Origin: Actinomadura physcomitrii
Lineage (GTDB): Bacteria; Actinomycetota; Actinomycetes; Streptosporangiales; Streptosporangiaceae
Assembly: GCF_008923205.2 (NCBI RefSeq)
Contig: NZ_WBMS02000049.1
Location: forward strand, 1-64,000
Direction: 5' to 3'
Length of the DNA: 64,000 bases
The number at the start of each line of letters is the position of its first letter. Position 1 is the first letter of the stretch. Under the pieces are notes generated by a model. That model was not told the DNA's origin. It searched no databases and worked only from the letters and a program-made list of their open reading frames with translations. Positions 26,205 to 33,743 of this stretch are shown here, piece by piece. A program made the position numbers and the translations under genes.

Positions 26205-26307
26205 GTCCGCTTCCTCCCAACCGTGGATTCAACCGCGCCGAACAGGGCCGATAAGCTTCATAGGCTTCAGACCGAACGCCGACAACCCCACCGTCCGCAA
26301 GGGAGTC

Positions 26308-27012
26308 ATGGTGTCCGCCCGGCTCGTCGTCCTCGTCTCCGGCGCGGGGACCAACCTACAAGCGCTGCTCGACGCCTGCGCAGACCCAGCCTACGGGGCG
26401 AAAGTGGTGGCCGTGGGCGCCGACCGCGACGGCATCGGCGGAACCGAGCGCGCCGAACGCGCCGGGCTGCCCGCCTTCACCCTCCGCATCCCCGACTTCC
26501 CGACCCGCGCCGATTGGGACGCCGCGCTCGCCGCCGCCATCGCCGAGCACGAACCCGACCTGGTGGTGTCCGCCGGGTTCATGAAGATCCTCGGCCCGGA
26601 GGTGCTCGCCCGCTTCGGCGGCCGGATCGTCAACACCCATCCCGCGCTGCTGCCCTCGTTCCCCGGCGCGCACGCCGTACGGGACGCCCTGGCGTACGGG
26701 GTCAAGGTCACGGGCTGTACGGTTCACTTCGTCGACGAAGGCGTGGACACCGGACCCGTCATCGCCCAGGAGACCGTCCCCGTGGGCTGGCACGACGACG
26801 AGGACTCCCTGCACGAGCGCATCAAGCAGGTGGAGCGCCGGCTCCTGGTCGACGTCGTCGGACGGCTGGCCCGCGACGGCTGGACCACGCGGGGGCGGCG
26901 GGTCTCGATGAAATGCAGAACCTGCGGCGACGGCACGTCCGGCGGCGCCGCGCCGGACGGCGGTCCGTCCGGCAGTCCAGGTCAGACGGAACGAGGGGAG
27001 CTCGGCCGGTGA
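26308..27012 (+). CDS. purN: Phosphoribosylglycinamide formyltransferase
   Basis: A 234-residue enzyme that transfers formyl from 10-formyl-tetrahydrofolate to GAR in purine synthesis. Motifs: VLVSGAGTNLQALLDA (phosphate loop), FMKILGPEVLARFGGRIVNTHPALLPSFPGAHA with catalytic N-x-H, and VDEGVDTGPVIAQ with catalytic Asp. The family normally ends soon after GRRV; here about 35 extra residues follow (MKCRTCGDGTSGG and a Gly/Ser/Pro-rich tail) with a CxxC. GGGAG precedes the ATG, and the TGA overlaps the purH GTG. Confidence 0.96.
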   Translation: MVSARLVVLVSGAGTNLQALLDACADPAYGAKVVAVGADRDGIGGTERAERAGLPAFTLRIPDFPTRADWDAALAAAIAEHEPDLVVSAGFMKILGPEVLARFGGRIVNTHPALLPSFPGAHAVRDALAYGVKVTGCTVHFVDEGVDTGPVIAQETVPVGWHDDEDSLHERIKQVERRLLVDVVGRLARDGWTTRGRRVSMKCRTCGDGTSGGAAPDGGPSGSPGQTERGELGR

Positions 27013-28574
27013 GTCGGGTGGCGATCAAGCGCGCACTGATCAGCGTGTACGACAAGACCGGGCTGGAGGAGCTGGCCCGGGGCCTGCACGAGGCCGGGGT
27101 GGAGATCGTCTCCACCGGGTCGACGGCGGGCCGGATCTCCGCCGCCGGGGTGCCGGTGATGAAGGTGGAGAAGCTCACCGGGTTCCCTGAGTGCCTCGAC
27201 GGCCGGGTCAAGACCCTGCACCCGAAGGTGCACGCGGGCCTGCTCGCCGACCGGCGCAAGGACGACCACCTCCAGCAGCTCGACGACCTGCACGTCGAGC
27301 CGTTCGACCTGGCCGTGGTGAACCTGTACCCGTTCGCCGCGACCGTCGCGTCCGGCGCCGCGCCCGACGAGTGCGTCGAGCAGATCGACATCGGCGGCCC
27401 GACGATGGTCCGCGCCGCCGCGAAGAACCACGCGTCCGTCGCCGTCGTCGTCGACCCGTCCGCGTACGGGGACGTCCTCGCCGCGGTGAAGGAGGGCGGC
27501 TTCACGCTGGAGCAGCGGCGCCGCCTCGCCGCCCTCGCCTACGCGCACACCGCGTCCTACGACGTCGCCGTGGCGTCCTGGTTCGCGAGCGAGTACGCGC
27601 CCGACGAGCAGGCCGCCGAGACGCGGTGGCCCGACTTCATCGGCGCCACGTGGGAGCGGTCGAACGCCCTGCGGTACGGCGAGAACCCGCACCAGCGCGC
27701 CGCCCTGTACCGGGTGCCCGGCGAGACGGGCCTCGCGGGCGCCGAGCAGATCTACGGCAAGGAGATGTCCTACAACAACTACGTGGACACCGACGCCGCC
27801 CGCCGCGCCGCCTACGACTTCACCGGCCCCTGCGTCGCGATCATCAAGCACGCCAACCCGTGCGGTATCGCGGTCGGCGCCGACATCGCCGAGGCGCACC
27901 GGCGCGCCCTCGAGTGCGACCCCGCGTCCGCCTACGGCGGCGTGATCGCCGCGAACCGGCCGGTCACCGCCGCGATGGCCGAGCAGATCACCGGCAGCTT
28001 CGCCGAGGTCGTCGTCGCCCCGTCCTTCGAGGACGAGGCCGTGACCGTGCTGAAGAACCGGTTCAAGAACACCCGGCTGCTGATCTGCCCGGACGCCCCC
28101 GGCGGCGCCACCGAGTCCCGGCGGATCGACGGCGGCCTGCTCGTGCAGACCGTCGACCGGGTCGACGCGCCCGGCGACGACCCGTCCGGCTGGGAGCTCA
28201 AGTGCGGCGACGCGGCCGACGAGGACACCCTGCGCGACCTCGCGTTCGCCTGGCGGGCCGTCCGCGCCGTCAAGTCCAACGCGATCCTGCTGGCCTCCGG
28301 CGGCGCCACCGTCGGCGTCGGCATGGGCCAGGTCAACCGGGTCGACTCGGCGCGCCTCGCGGTGGCGCGGGCGGGCGAGGAGCGGGCGCGCGGCTCGGTC
28401 GCCGCGTCCGACGCGTTCTTCCCGTTCCCCGACGGCCTCGAAGTGCTGATCGAGGCGGGCGTGAAGGCCGTCGTCCAGCCGGGCGGCTCGATCCGCGACG
28501 AGCTCGCCATCGAGACCGCCACCAAGGCCGGCGTCACGATGTACTTCACCGGGACGCGGCACTTCTTCCACTGA
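27009..28574 (+). CDS. purH: Bifunctional AICAR transformylase/IMP cyclohydrolase
   Basis: A 521-residue enzyme for the last two steps of IMP synthesis. The N-terminal cyclohydrolase domain has RALISVYDKTGLEELARGL, TGFPECLDGRVKTLHPKVHAGLLADR and the IDIGGPTMVRAAAKNH block. The transformylase domain shows LRYGENPHQRAALY, YNNYVDTDAARRAAYDF, IIKHANPCGIA and, at the end, SDAFFPFPDGLE and VVQPGGSIRD. It starts with GTG overlapping the purN stop. It uses 10-formyl-THF and produces and consumes ZMP, the ligand family sensed by the riboswitch upstream of folD. Confidence 0.97.
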   Translation: MSRVAIKRALISVYDKTGLEELARGLHEAGVEIVSTGSTAGRISAAGVPVMKVEKLTGFPECLDGRVKTLHPKVHAGLLADRRKDDHLQQLDDLHVEPFDLAVVNLYPFAATVASGAAPDECVEQIDIGGPTMVRAAAKNHASVAVVVDPSAYGDVLAAVKEGGFTLEQRRRLAALAYAHTASYDVAVASWFASEYAPDEQAAETRWPDFIGATWERSNALRYGENPHQRAALYRVPGETGLAGAEQIYGKEMSYNNYVDTDAARRAAYDFTGPCVAIIKHANPCGIAVGADIAEAHRRALECDPASAYGGVIAANRPVTAAMAEQITGSFAEVVVAPSFEDEAVTVLKNRFKNTRLLICPDAPGGATESRRIDGGLLVQTVDRVDAPGDDPSGWELKCGDAADEDTLRDLAFAWRAVRAVKSNAILLASGGATVGVGMGQVNRVDSARLAVARAGEERARGSVAASDAFFPFPDGLEVLIEAGVKAVVQPGGSIRDELAIETATKAGVTMYFTGTRHFFH

Positions 28575-28586
28575 TCGGAACTGCCT

Positions 28587-28621
28587 GGGCCCGGCGCGAC
28601 GTCCACCGTCCCGCCGGGCCC
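28587..28621 (+). terminator. Terminator after purH
   Basis: GGGCCCGGCG (28587-28596) pairs with CGCCGGGCCC (28612-28621) around a 15-nt loop, 12 bases after the purH stop. No U-tract is evident. Confidence 0.6.
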
Positions 28622-28718
28622 GGACGTTCCACGCCTCCGCCGCGGGTAGCCTCTGCCTGGCCCGCGCCCCCGAACCGTCCCCGACCCCCGGCGCGTCGCC
28701 CGCCAGAGGGAGGCCCGC

Positions 28719-28895
28719 TTGGACTCGCTGACGACCTTCCTGGTCGCCCACATCGGCCAATCCGACGCGCTGCTGATGCAGGCCCGGCAGGTCGTCGGGC
28801 TCGTCGCGGCGGTGCTCGCCGCGATGCTCGCCGGGCAGCTCGGCCGGCACGGCACCGACCGGCTCCTCGCCCGCCGCGAACGCGCCGACGACTGA
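28719..28895 (+). CDS. 58-residue protein with TTG start, one hydrophobic helix
   Basis: A strong GGGAGG lies six bases before a TTG at 28719, opening a 58-residue frame that ends at TGA 28893-28895. The N-terminal part is MDSLTTFLVAHIGQSDALLM. Residues about 24-41 form a hydrophobic helix (VVGLVAAVLAAMLAGQLG), and the C-terminus is charged (LLARRERADD). Composition is coding-like in this frame only. It would be a small membrane-associated protein. I do not recognise the family, and the TTG start makes it easy to miss. Confidence 0.55.
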   Translation: MDSLTTFLVAHIGQSDALLMQARQVVGLVAAVLAAMLAGQLGRHGTDRLLARRERADD

Positions 28896-28919
28896 CCCGG
28901 CGCCACGCGGCCGGCGCGG

Positions 28920-29513
28920 CTAGCGCAGCTTCGCGCGCAGCGCCTTCGACGCCTCCGGCCAGTCGTCGTCCGTCATCGCGTACGCCGCGGTGTCGCGGAA
29001 CGACCCGTCCGCGAGGACCCGGTGCTTGCGGTGGATCCCCTCGAACGACGCGCCGAGCCGCTCGATCGCCGCACGCGACCGCTCGTTGCGGATGTGCGTG
29101 TGCCACCCCACCCGGATCGCCCCGAGGTCGTCGAAGGCCCGCTGGAGCAGCAGCAGCTTCGACTCGGTGTTGCATCCCGTCCGCTGCCACCGCGCCCCCA
29201 GCCAGGTGTGCCCGATGCACAGGCCCCGGTCGTGCGGCGCGATCTCGTAGTACGACGTGCTCCCCGCCACCTCCCCGGTCACCGCGTCGATCTGCGCCCA
29301 CGGCAGCCGGAGACGGCGCTGGCACCCGTCCAGCGCCTTCCGCACCCAGTCGCGCATGGCGTCCACGCTGTCCGGCTGGTACTCGCTCTTCCACGTCCAG
29401 ATCGACGGCTCCTTGGACGCCTCGTACAGCCCGTCGACATGGTCCAGGGAAAGCGGCTCAAGACGCACATAACGCCCGGTCAGCACCGGGCGGGCAAACC
29501 ACTCGTCGCTCAT
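28920..29513 (-). CDS. GNAT-family N-acetyltransferase (RimJ/RimL type)
   Basis: A 197-residue acetyl-CoA-dependent transferase. It opens RPVLTGRYVRLEPLSLDHVDGLYEAS, the typical RimJ/L strand and helix. The body has AGSTSYYEIAPHDRGLCIGHTWLGARWQRTGCNTESKLLLLQRAF, including the acetyl-CoA loop region, and VGWHTHIRNERSRAAIERLGASFEGIHRKHRVL with the conserved N-x-x-S-x-x-A-x-x-x-L-G-A. The substrate may be a protein N-terminus or a small amine; it is not determined. ATG at 29513, or GTG nine bases earlier. Divergent from folD. Confidence 0.9.
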   Translation of the reverse strand: MSDEWFARPVLTGRYVRLEPLSLDHVDGLYEASKEPSIWTWKSEYQPDSVDAMRDWVRKALDGCQRRLRLPWAQIDAVTGEVAGSTSYYEIAPHDRGLCIGHTWLGARWQRTGCNTESKLLLLQRAFDDLGAIRVGWHTHIRNERSRAAIERLGASFEGIHRKHRVLADGSFRDTAAYAMTDDDWPEASKALRAKLR

Positions 29514-29600
29514 GGCGTCCACGCTATGGGCGGCCGCTGAGCGCCCGGCAGGGCCACTTCGCGGCGATTTCCGCGAGCCACTCGCCGCCCGCCGGACGGC

Positions 29601-29606
29601 TACCAT
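29601..29606 (+). promoter_or_regulatory. -10 box of the folD riboswitch transcript
   Basis: TACCAT lies just before the ZTP aptamer, so transcription would begin within the first bases of the aptamer. No -35 element stands out. Confidence 0.35.
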
Positions 29607-29687
29607 GGGTTCGACGCGACTGGCGCGGTCAAGGTGGATCACCACCGGGGAGCGAACGACAGTCCGGACACCGCGCGCCTGGGTGGA
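29607..29687 (+). promoter_or_regulatory. ZTP (pfl-motif) riboswitch upstream of folD
   Basis: The conserved pfl-motif blocks occur in order: GGGTTCGACGCGACTGGCG (29607-29625); a hairpin with GTGG and CCAC arms leading into ACCGGGGAGCG (about 29633-29654); and, after a variable linker, CGCCTGGG (29676-29683), which forms the pseudoknot-containing second half. This RNA binds ZMP/ZTP, which accumulates when 10-formyl-THF is short, and turns on one-carbon genes such as folD. GGGACC (29689-29694) and GGTCCC (29706-29711) just downstream can pair and may belong to the expression platform, ahead of the GGAGG at 29726. Confidence 0.88.
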
Positions 29688-29735
29688 CGGGACCTCGCCG
29701 GGCTCGGTCCCTGGCGACACACCGCGGAGGCATGC

Positions 29736-30584
29736 ATGACCGCACAGATCCTGGACGGCAAGGCCCTGGCCGCCGAGATCCGCTCCGACCTCAAGCGCCG
29801 CGTCGAGGCGCTCCGCGACCGCGGCGTGTCCGTGGGGCTCGGCACCGTCCTGGTCGGCGACGACCCCGGCAGCCACTCCTACGTCAACATGAAGCACCGC
29901 GACTGCGCCGAGGTCGGCATCGAGAGCATCCGCCGCGACCTGCCCGAGACCGCCTCGCAGGCCGACGTCGAGCGGGCCGTCGCCGAGCTCAACGCCGACC
30001 CCGCCTGCACCGGCTACATCGTCCAGCTCCCGCTCCCCAAGGGCCTGGACGAGCAGCGCGTCCTCGAGCTGATCGACCCCGCCAAGGACGCCGACGGCCT
30101 GCACCCGACCAACCTCGGACGCCTCGTCCTGATGCAGCCCGGCCCGCTGCCCTGCACCCCGAAGGGCATCATCGAGCTGCTCCGCCACTACGACGTCCCG
30201 CTCAAGGGCGCCGAGGTCACCGTCGTCGGCCGCGGCATCACCGTCGGCCGCTCCCTCGGCCTGCTGCTGACCCGCCGCAGCGAGAACGCCACCGTCACCC
30301 TCTGCCACACCGCCACCCGCGACCTCGCCGCGCACATCCGCGACGCCGACATCGTCGTGGCCGCCGCCGGCGTCCCCGGCCTGATCGCCGCCGGCATGGT
30401 GAAGCCCGGCGCCGCCGTCCTGGACGTCGGCGTCTCCCGCGTCGACGGCAAGCTCACCGGCGACGTCGCCGCCGACGTCCGCGACGTCGCCGGCTGGGTC
30501 GCGCCGAACCCCGGCGGCGTCGGCCCCATGACCCGCGCGATGCTCCTGCAGAACGTCGTCGAGGCCGCCGAGCAGACCGTCTGA
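29736..30584 (+). CDS. folD: Methylenetetrahydrofolate dehydrogenase/cyclohydrolase
   Basis: A 282-residue bifunctional enzyme that interconverts 5,10-methylene-THF and 10-formyl-THF with NADP, supplying PurN and PurH. Motifs: GDDPGSHSYVNMKHRDCAEVGI with catalytic Y and K, YIVQLPLPKGLDEQRVL, IDPAKDADGLHP, VVGRGITVGRSLGLLL (dinucleotide fold) and PNPGGVGPMTRAML. GGAGG lies five bases before ATG 29736; an ATG at 29732 is out of frame. Expression is probably controlled by the ZTP riboswitch directly upstream. Confidence 0.97.
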   Translation: MTAQILDGKALAAEIRSDLKRRVEALRDRGVSVGLGTVLVGDDPGSHSYVNMKHRDCAEVGIESIRRDLPETASQADVERAVAELNADPACTGYIVQLPLPKGLDEQRVLELIDPAKDADGLHPTNLGRLVLMQPGPLPCTPKGIIELLRHYDVPLKGAEVTVVGRGITVGRSLGLLLTRRSENATVTLCHTATRDLAAHIRDADIVVAAAGVPGLIAAGMVKPGAAVLDVGVSRVDGKLTGDVAADVRDVAGWVAPNPGGVGPMTRAMLLQNVVEAAEQTV

Positions 30585-30603
30585 ACCCGGGCGCGGACAT
30601 GCG

Positions 30604-30640
30604 GGAGGGCCGCCACCGACACCCTTGGTGGCGGCCCTCC
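30604..30640 (+). terminator. Strong terminator after folD
   Basis: A perfect 14-bp stem: GGAGGGCCGCCACC (30604-30617) with GGTGGCGGCCCTCC (30627-30640) and a 9-nt loop, 19 bases after the folD stop. No U-tract follows. Confidence 0.8.
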
Positions 30641-30781
30641 GCATCGATCGAAGAGCCCGGCCGGCCACCCGGACGGGACCGCGCCGTCACTTGCGCGGCC
30701 CCGCTCGGGCGGGCCTGGCGATCGCCCTCATTGCGCTGCCGGTAAGGGCGACCGCACGCTCAGCCCGGCCGGGCCGGCACC

Positions 30782-31507
30782 TCAGCTGGCACGGCGGCTC
30801 GCAGCGGTGTGCGCGGCGCGCGCCGGCCCGGCCGGATGGCCGGGACCGTGCCCCGGCGCCCCGGGCCTGCGCGCCTCCGCCGGGCTCCGCATGCCCGGCG
30901 GACGCCCGTCCATCGGGGCCCGGCCCTGCTGGGGCACGTGCACCGGAGGCAGCGGCCGGACGAGGCCCATCGCGATGACCTCGTTGGCCAGCCGGGTGCG
31001 CCGGTTGGCGCCCTCCGGGATGCGGAACTTCTGGTAGAGCCGCAGCAGGTGCTGCTTCACCGCGGCCTCGGTCACGACCAGCTCGCCCGCGATGTCGCGC
31101 GCCGTGGCGGGAGCCACGAACGCCTCGTCGGACAGCGCGGGGCGGCACAGCGCGGTCAGCACGTCGACCTCGCGGCGGGTCAGCTCGGGGGCCACGGCGC
31201 GCCGCAGCTCGACGTCCGGGTCGACCTCCTCACGGGGGATGCCCCCCATCCGGCAGCGCGCCGTGCCGAAGCTCACGACGTCACCGTCCTCCAGCACACG
31301 GCGGGCGATCGGCCGGCCGTTGACACGGGTCCCGTTGCGGGACAGGCCCATGTCGACGACGTAGACGTACGGGCCGCGCCGCACGATCTCGGCGTGCAAA
31401 CGGGACACACTCGGGTCGTCGAGGCGGATGTCGACTCCTCTCCCTCTCCCGACCGTCGTAACGTCGGGGCGCAGCGGCACCACCAGCCCGCTGTCCTCGA
31501 TCCGCAT
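30782..31507 (-). CDS. FHA domain protein with C-terminal winged HTH
   Basis: A 241-residue protein. Residues about 18-85 are an FHA phosphothreonine-binding domain: TTVGRGRGVDIRLDDPSVSRLHAEIVRR and LSRNGTRVNGRPI, containing the conserved G-R, S-x-x-H and N-G. Residues about 105-185 form a LuxR/SARP-like HTH (LTRREVDVLTALC, ARDIAGELVVTEAAVKQHLLRLYQKFRIPE). A Pro/Gly/Ala-rich tail ends it. ATG 31507 follows GGAGGGG by six bases and is preferred over GTG 31522. It may link Ser/Thr kinase signals to transcription. The 303-base upstream gap holds only short dyads. Confidence 0.87.
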   Translation of the reverse strand: MRIEDSGLVVPLRPDVTTVGRGRGVDIRLDDPSVSRLHAEIVRRGPYVYVVDMGLSRNGTRVNGRPIARRVLEDGDVVSFGTARCRMGGIPREEVDPDVELRRAVAPELTRREVDVLTALCRPALSDEAFVAPATARDIAGELVVTEAAVKQHLLRLYQKFRIPEGANRRTRLANEVIAMGLVRPLPPVHVPQQGRAPMDGRPPGMRSPAEARRPGAPGHGPGHPAGPARAAHTAASRRAS

Positions 31508-31591
31508 GAACGGCCCCTCCACGGCAGTCCTCCCAGCTAGTTAGCGACCCCTGTCTGCCGGGTTACCCGGGCGGACCCCCGTCACACCCTC

Positions 31592-31605
31592 CTACTGGCG
31601 AGTAG
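31592..31605. promoter_or_regulatory. Dyad in the FHA/DUF3017 divergent region
   Basis: CTACT and AGTAG flank GGCG (CTACTGGCGAGTAG). A second dyad, CCGGGTTACCCGG, lies at 31558-31570. Both are in the 303-base region (31508-31810) between the divergent FHA and DUF3017 genes, where I see no further gene. They are possible operator sites; no regulator can be named. Confidence 0.3.
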
Positions 31606-31810
31606 CACCGATGGCGCAAGGCATTCGGGGCTCTTCGCCACCAGCCGGACCGGGTGCGTTTCCGTCGCCGGCGCACAAGTCCGGCCACCGATCCGGCGTG
31701 GCGATCACCGGACCCCTCACCCGGCCCCGGACCGCCCGTCCCACCGCGCCGCGCCCGCCGCGTCGCGCCGCGATGTCGTGCCACCCGCCGATCGGCATTA
31801 CCGTGGACCC

Positions 31811-32239
31811 ATGAGCACGCAGGTGCACCGGCGCCGGCGCAGGGCGCCGCGCGGCAAGAGCGCCGCCCCGCAGTGGCTCGCGCGGCTGCCTTACCTCATC
31901 GTGCTCAGCGGCGTCGGCGGCGGCCTCGCCCTCTGCGCCCTCAACTACTTCCGCAAGGGCTCCGGCCTGATGGCCGCGGCGCTGCTTTTCGGCGCGCTCG
32001 CCCGGCTGCTGCTGCCGGAGTCCCAGCTCGGCCTGCTCGCGGTCCGCAGCCGCCAGATCGACTGCTGGACGCTCGTCATCCTCGGCGAGATGGTCGCCTT
32101 CGTCGCGCTCAGCATCCCCCCGATGAACAAGACCGGCCTCATCGGCGCCGGCGCGTTCGGGGTGCTGATCGCCCTGGTCATGCTGGCGCGCGGCGCGCGG
32201 CTGCTGCTCGCCCGGCGCCGGGACGGTTCGCCCGGCTGA
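31811..32239 (+). CDS. DUF3017 family membrane protein
   Basis: A 142-residue membrane protein with a basic N-terminus (HRRRRRAPRGKS) and four hydrophobic stretches, about 30-48, 55-75, 88-107 and 112-132, ending LLLARRRDGSPG. Length, helix pattern and position between folD and the isocitrate/malate dehydrogenase genes match the actinobacterial DUF3017 family, whose function is unknown. ATG 31811 follows GGACCC with no real ribosome-binding site, so the transcript may have a very short leader. Confidence 0.8.
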   Translation: MSTQVHRRRRRAPRGKSAAPQWLARLPYLIVLSGVGGGLALCALNYFRKGSGLMAAALLFGALARLLLPESQLGLLAVRSRQIDCWTLVILGEMVAFVALSIPPMNKTGLIGAGAFGVLIALVMLARGARLLLARRRDGSPG

Positions 32240-32378
32240 GGGTGTTTTCGCAGCTCGCCAGGGGTGCGGCCGCCCTCGCCAGGAGCCCAGGTCTAGACCG
32301 GGCCCGGGCCTCGGCTAGCCTTGCCAGTTGAGCCTTACAAGGACTGCTGGCCAGGTGTAGGAAAGGGACAGCAACAGC

Positions 32379-33596
32379 ATGCCCAAGATCAAAGTAGCGG
32401 GCCCGGTCGTCGAACTCGACGGCGACGAAATGACGCGGATCATCTGGAAATTCATCAAGGACCAGCTGATCCTGCCCTATCTCGACGTGGACCTGAAGTA
32501 CTACGACCTGGGAATCGAGCACCGTGACGCCACGGACGACCAGGCCACCATCGACGCCGCGAACGCCATCGCCGAGCACGGCGTCGGCGTCAAGTGCGCC
32601 ACCATCACCCCCGACGAGGCGCGCGTCGAAGAGTTCGGCCTGAAGAAGATGTGGCGTTCCCCCAATGGAACGATCCGCAACATCCTCGGCGGCGTGATCT
32701 TCCGCGAGCCCATCGTCGTGTCGAACATCCCGCGCCTGGTGCCCGGCTGGACCAAGCCGATCATCATCGGCCGCCACGCCCACGGCGACCAGTACAAGGC
32801 GACCGACTTCGTGGTCCCCGGCCCCGGCAAGGTGACGATCACCTACACCCCGCAGGACGGCTCGGAGCCCATGGAGATGGAGGTCGCGGACTTCCCCGGT
32901 GGCGGCGTCGCCATGGGCATGTACAACTTCGACGACTCGATCCGCGACTTCGCCCGGACGAGCATGCGGTACGCGCTGAGCCGCGAGATGCCGCTGTACC
33001 TGTCCACGAAGAACACGATCCTCAAGGCCTACGACGGCCGGTTCAAGGACCTCTTCCAGGAGATCTTCGAGACCGAGTTCAAGGCCGAGTTCGAGGCCAA
33101 GGGCATCACCTACGAGCACCGGCTCATCGACGACATGGTCGCCGCCGCGCTCAAGTGGGAGGGCGGCTTCGTCTGGGCCGCCAAGAACTACGACGGCGAC
33201 GTGCAGTCCGACACCCTCGCGCAGGGCTTCGGCTCGCTCGGCCTGATGACCTCCGTCCTCATGACGCCCGACGGCAAGACCGTCGAGGCCGAGGCCGCGC
33301 ACGGCACGGTGACCCGGCACTACCGGCAGCACCAGCAGGGCAAGCCGACGTCGACCAACCCGATCGCGTCGATCTTCGCCTGGACCCGCGGCCTCGAGCA
33401 CCGCGGCAAGCTCGACGGCCAGCCCGAGGTCACCGACTTCGCGCGCAAGCTGGAGCAGGTCTGCGTCGAGACCGTCGAGGCGGGCCAGATGACCAAGGAT
33501 TTGGCGCTCTTGGTCGGAAGTGACACGCCTTGGTTGACCACGCAACAATTCCTGGAGGCGCTCGACACCAACCTCCAGAAGAAGATCAACGGCTGA
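32379..33596 (+). CDS. icd: NADP-dependent isocitrate dehydrogenase
   Basis: A 405-residue homodimeric (eukaryote-like) isocitrate dehydrogenase of the TCA cycle. Motifs: VVELDGDEMTRIIW, KMWRSPNGTIRNILGG for isocitrate binding, LIDDMVAAALKWEGGFVWAAKNYDGDVQSD with the metal-binding Asp residues, and EAEAAHGTVTRHYR for NADP. The gene is well preserved to its end. Codons 33498-33554 are atypical: the only TTG leucines and the only two CAA glutamines (14 others are CAG) in the gene lie here. This patch matches the spacer-like sequence downstream at the peptide level. Confidence 0.96.
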   Translation: MPKIKVAGPVVELDGDEMTRIIWKFIKDQLILPYLDVDLKYYDLGIEHRDATDDQATIDAANAIAEHGVGVKCATITPDEARVEEFGLKKMWRSPNGTIRNILGGVIFREPIVVSNIPRLVPGWTKPIIIGRHAHGDQYKATDFVVPGPGKVTITYTPQDGSEPMEMEVADFPGGGVAMGMYNFDDSIRDFARTSMRYALSREMPLYLSTKNTILKAYDGRFKDLFQEIFETEFKAEFEAKGITYEHRLIDDMVAAALKWEGGFVWAAKNYDGDVQSDTLAQGFGSLGLMTSVLMTPDGKTVEAEAAHGTVTRHYRQHQQGKPTSTNPIASIFAWTRGLEHRGKLDGQPEVTDFARKLEQVCVETVEAGQMTKDLALLVGSDTPWLTTQQFLEALDTNLQKKING

Positions 33597-33628
33597 CCAG
33601 GGTGAGCTGACTGTTGGCATTCACTTGA

Positions 33629-33718
33629 ATGCTCCCTGTACATGCGGGGATGGTCCCGACCTTGCCTTGCTCGTCGGGAGCGACACACCGTGCTCCCCGC
33701 GCACGCGGGGCTGAGGAG
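33629..33718 (+). CRISPR. Relic two-repeat type I-E-like CRISPR with one idh-derived spacer
   Basis: Two 29-nt repeats flank exactly 32 nt (33658-33689). Repeat 2 (33690-33718, GTGCTCCCCGCGCACGCGGGG then CTGAGGAG) closely matches the type I-E repeat of actinobacteria, whose usual end is ATGAACCG. Repeat 1 (33629-33657) differs from that consensus at about eight positions. A third half-repeat, with GGCGGGGATGAA, follows at about 33721-33747 without a spacer. The 32-nt interval encodes DLALLVGSDTP, the same peptide as idh 33498-33530, with 11 nucleotide differences over the 32 nt, all synonymous. The idh copy is preceded by AAG. No cas gene lies in the window, so the array is probably not active by itself. 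Confidence 0.6.
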
Positions 33719-33743
33719 TCGGCCCCGCTTCGGCGGGGATGAA

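Noticed and set aside
27191..30745. 1184-residue plus-strand open frame across purH and folD
   Set aside because: Out-of-frame reading of purH, the GNAT gene and folD; low-complexity Arg/Pro/Ala with no motifs.
33498..33689. Plain attB/attR scar of an integrative element in idh
   Set aside because: Not excluded, but the exact 29-32-29 spacing, repeat-like flanks on both sides and AAG at the target fit a spacer better than an attachment core, which should be identical in both copies.
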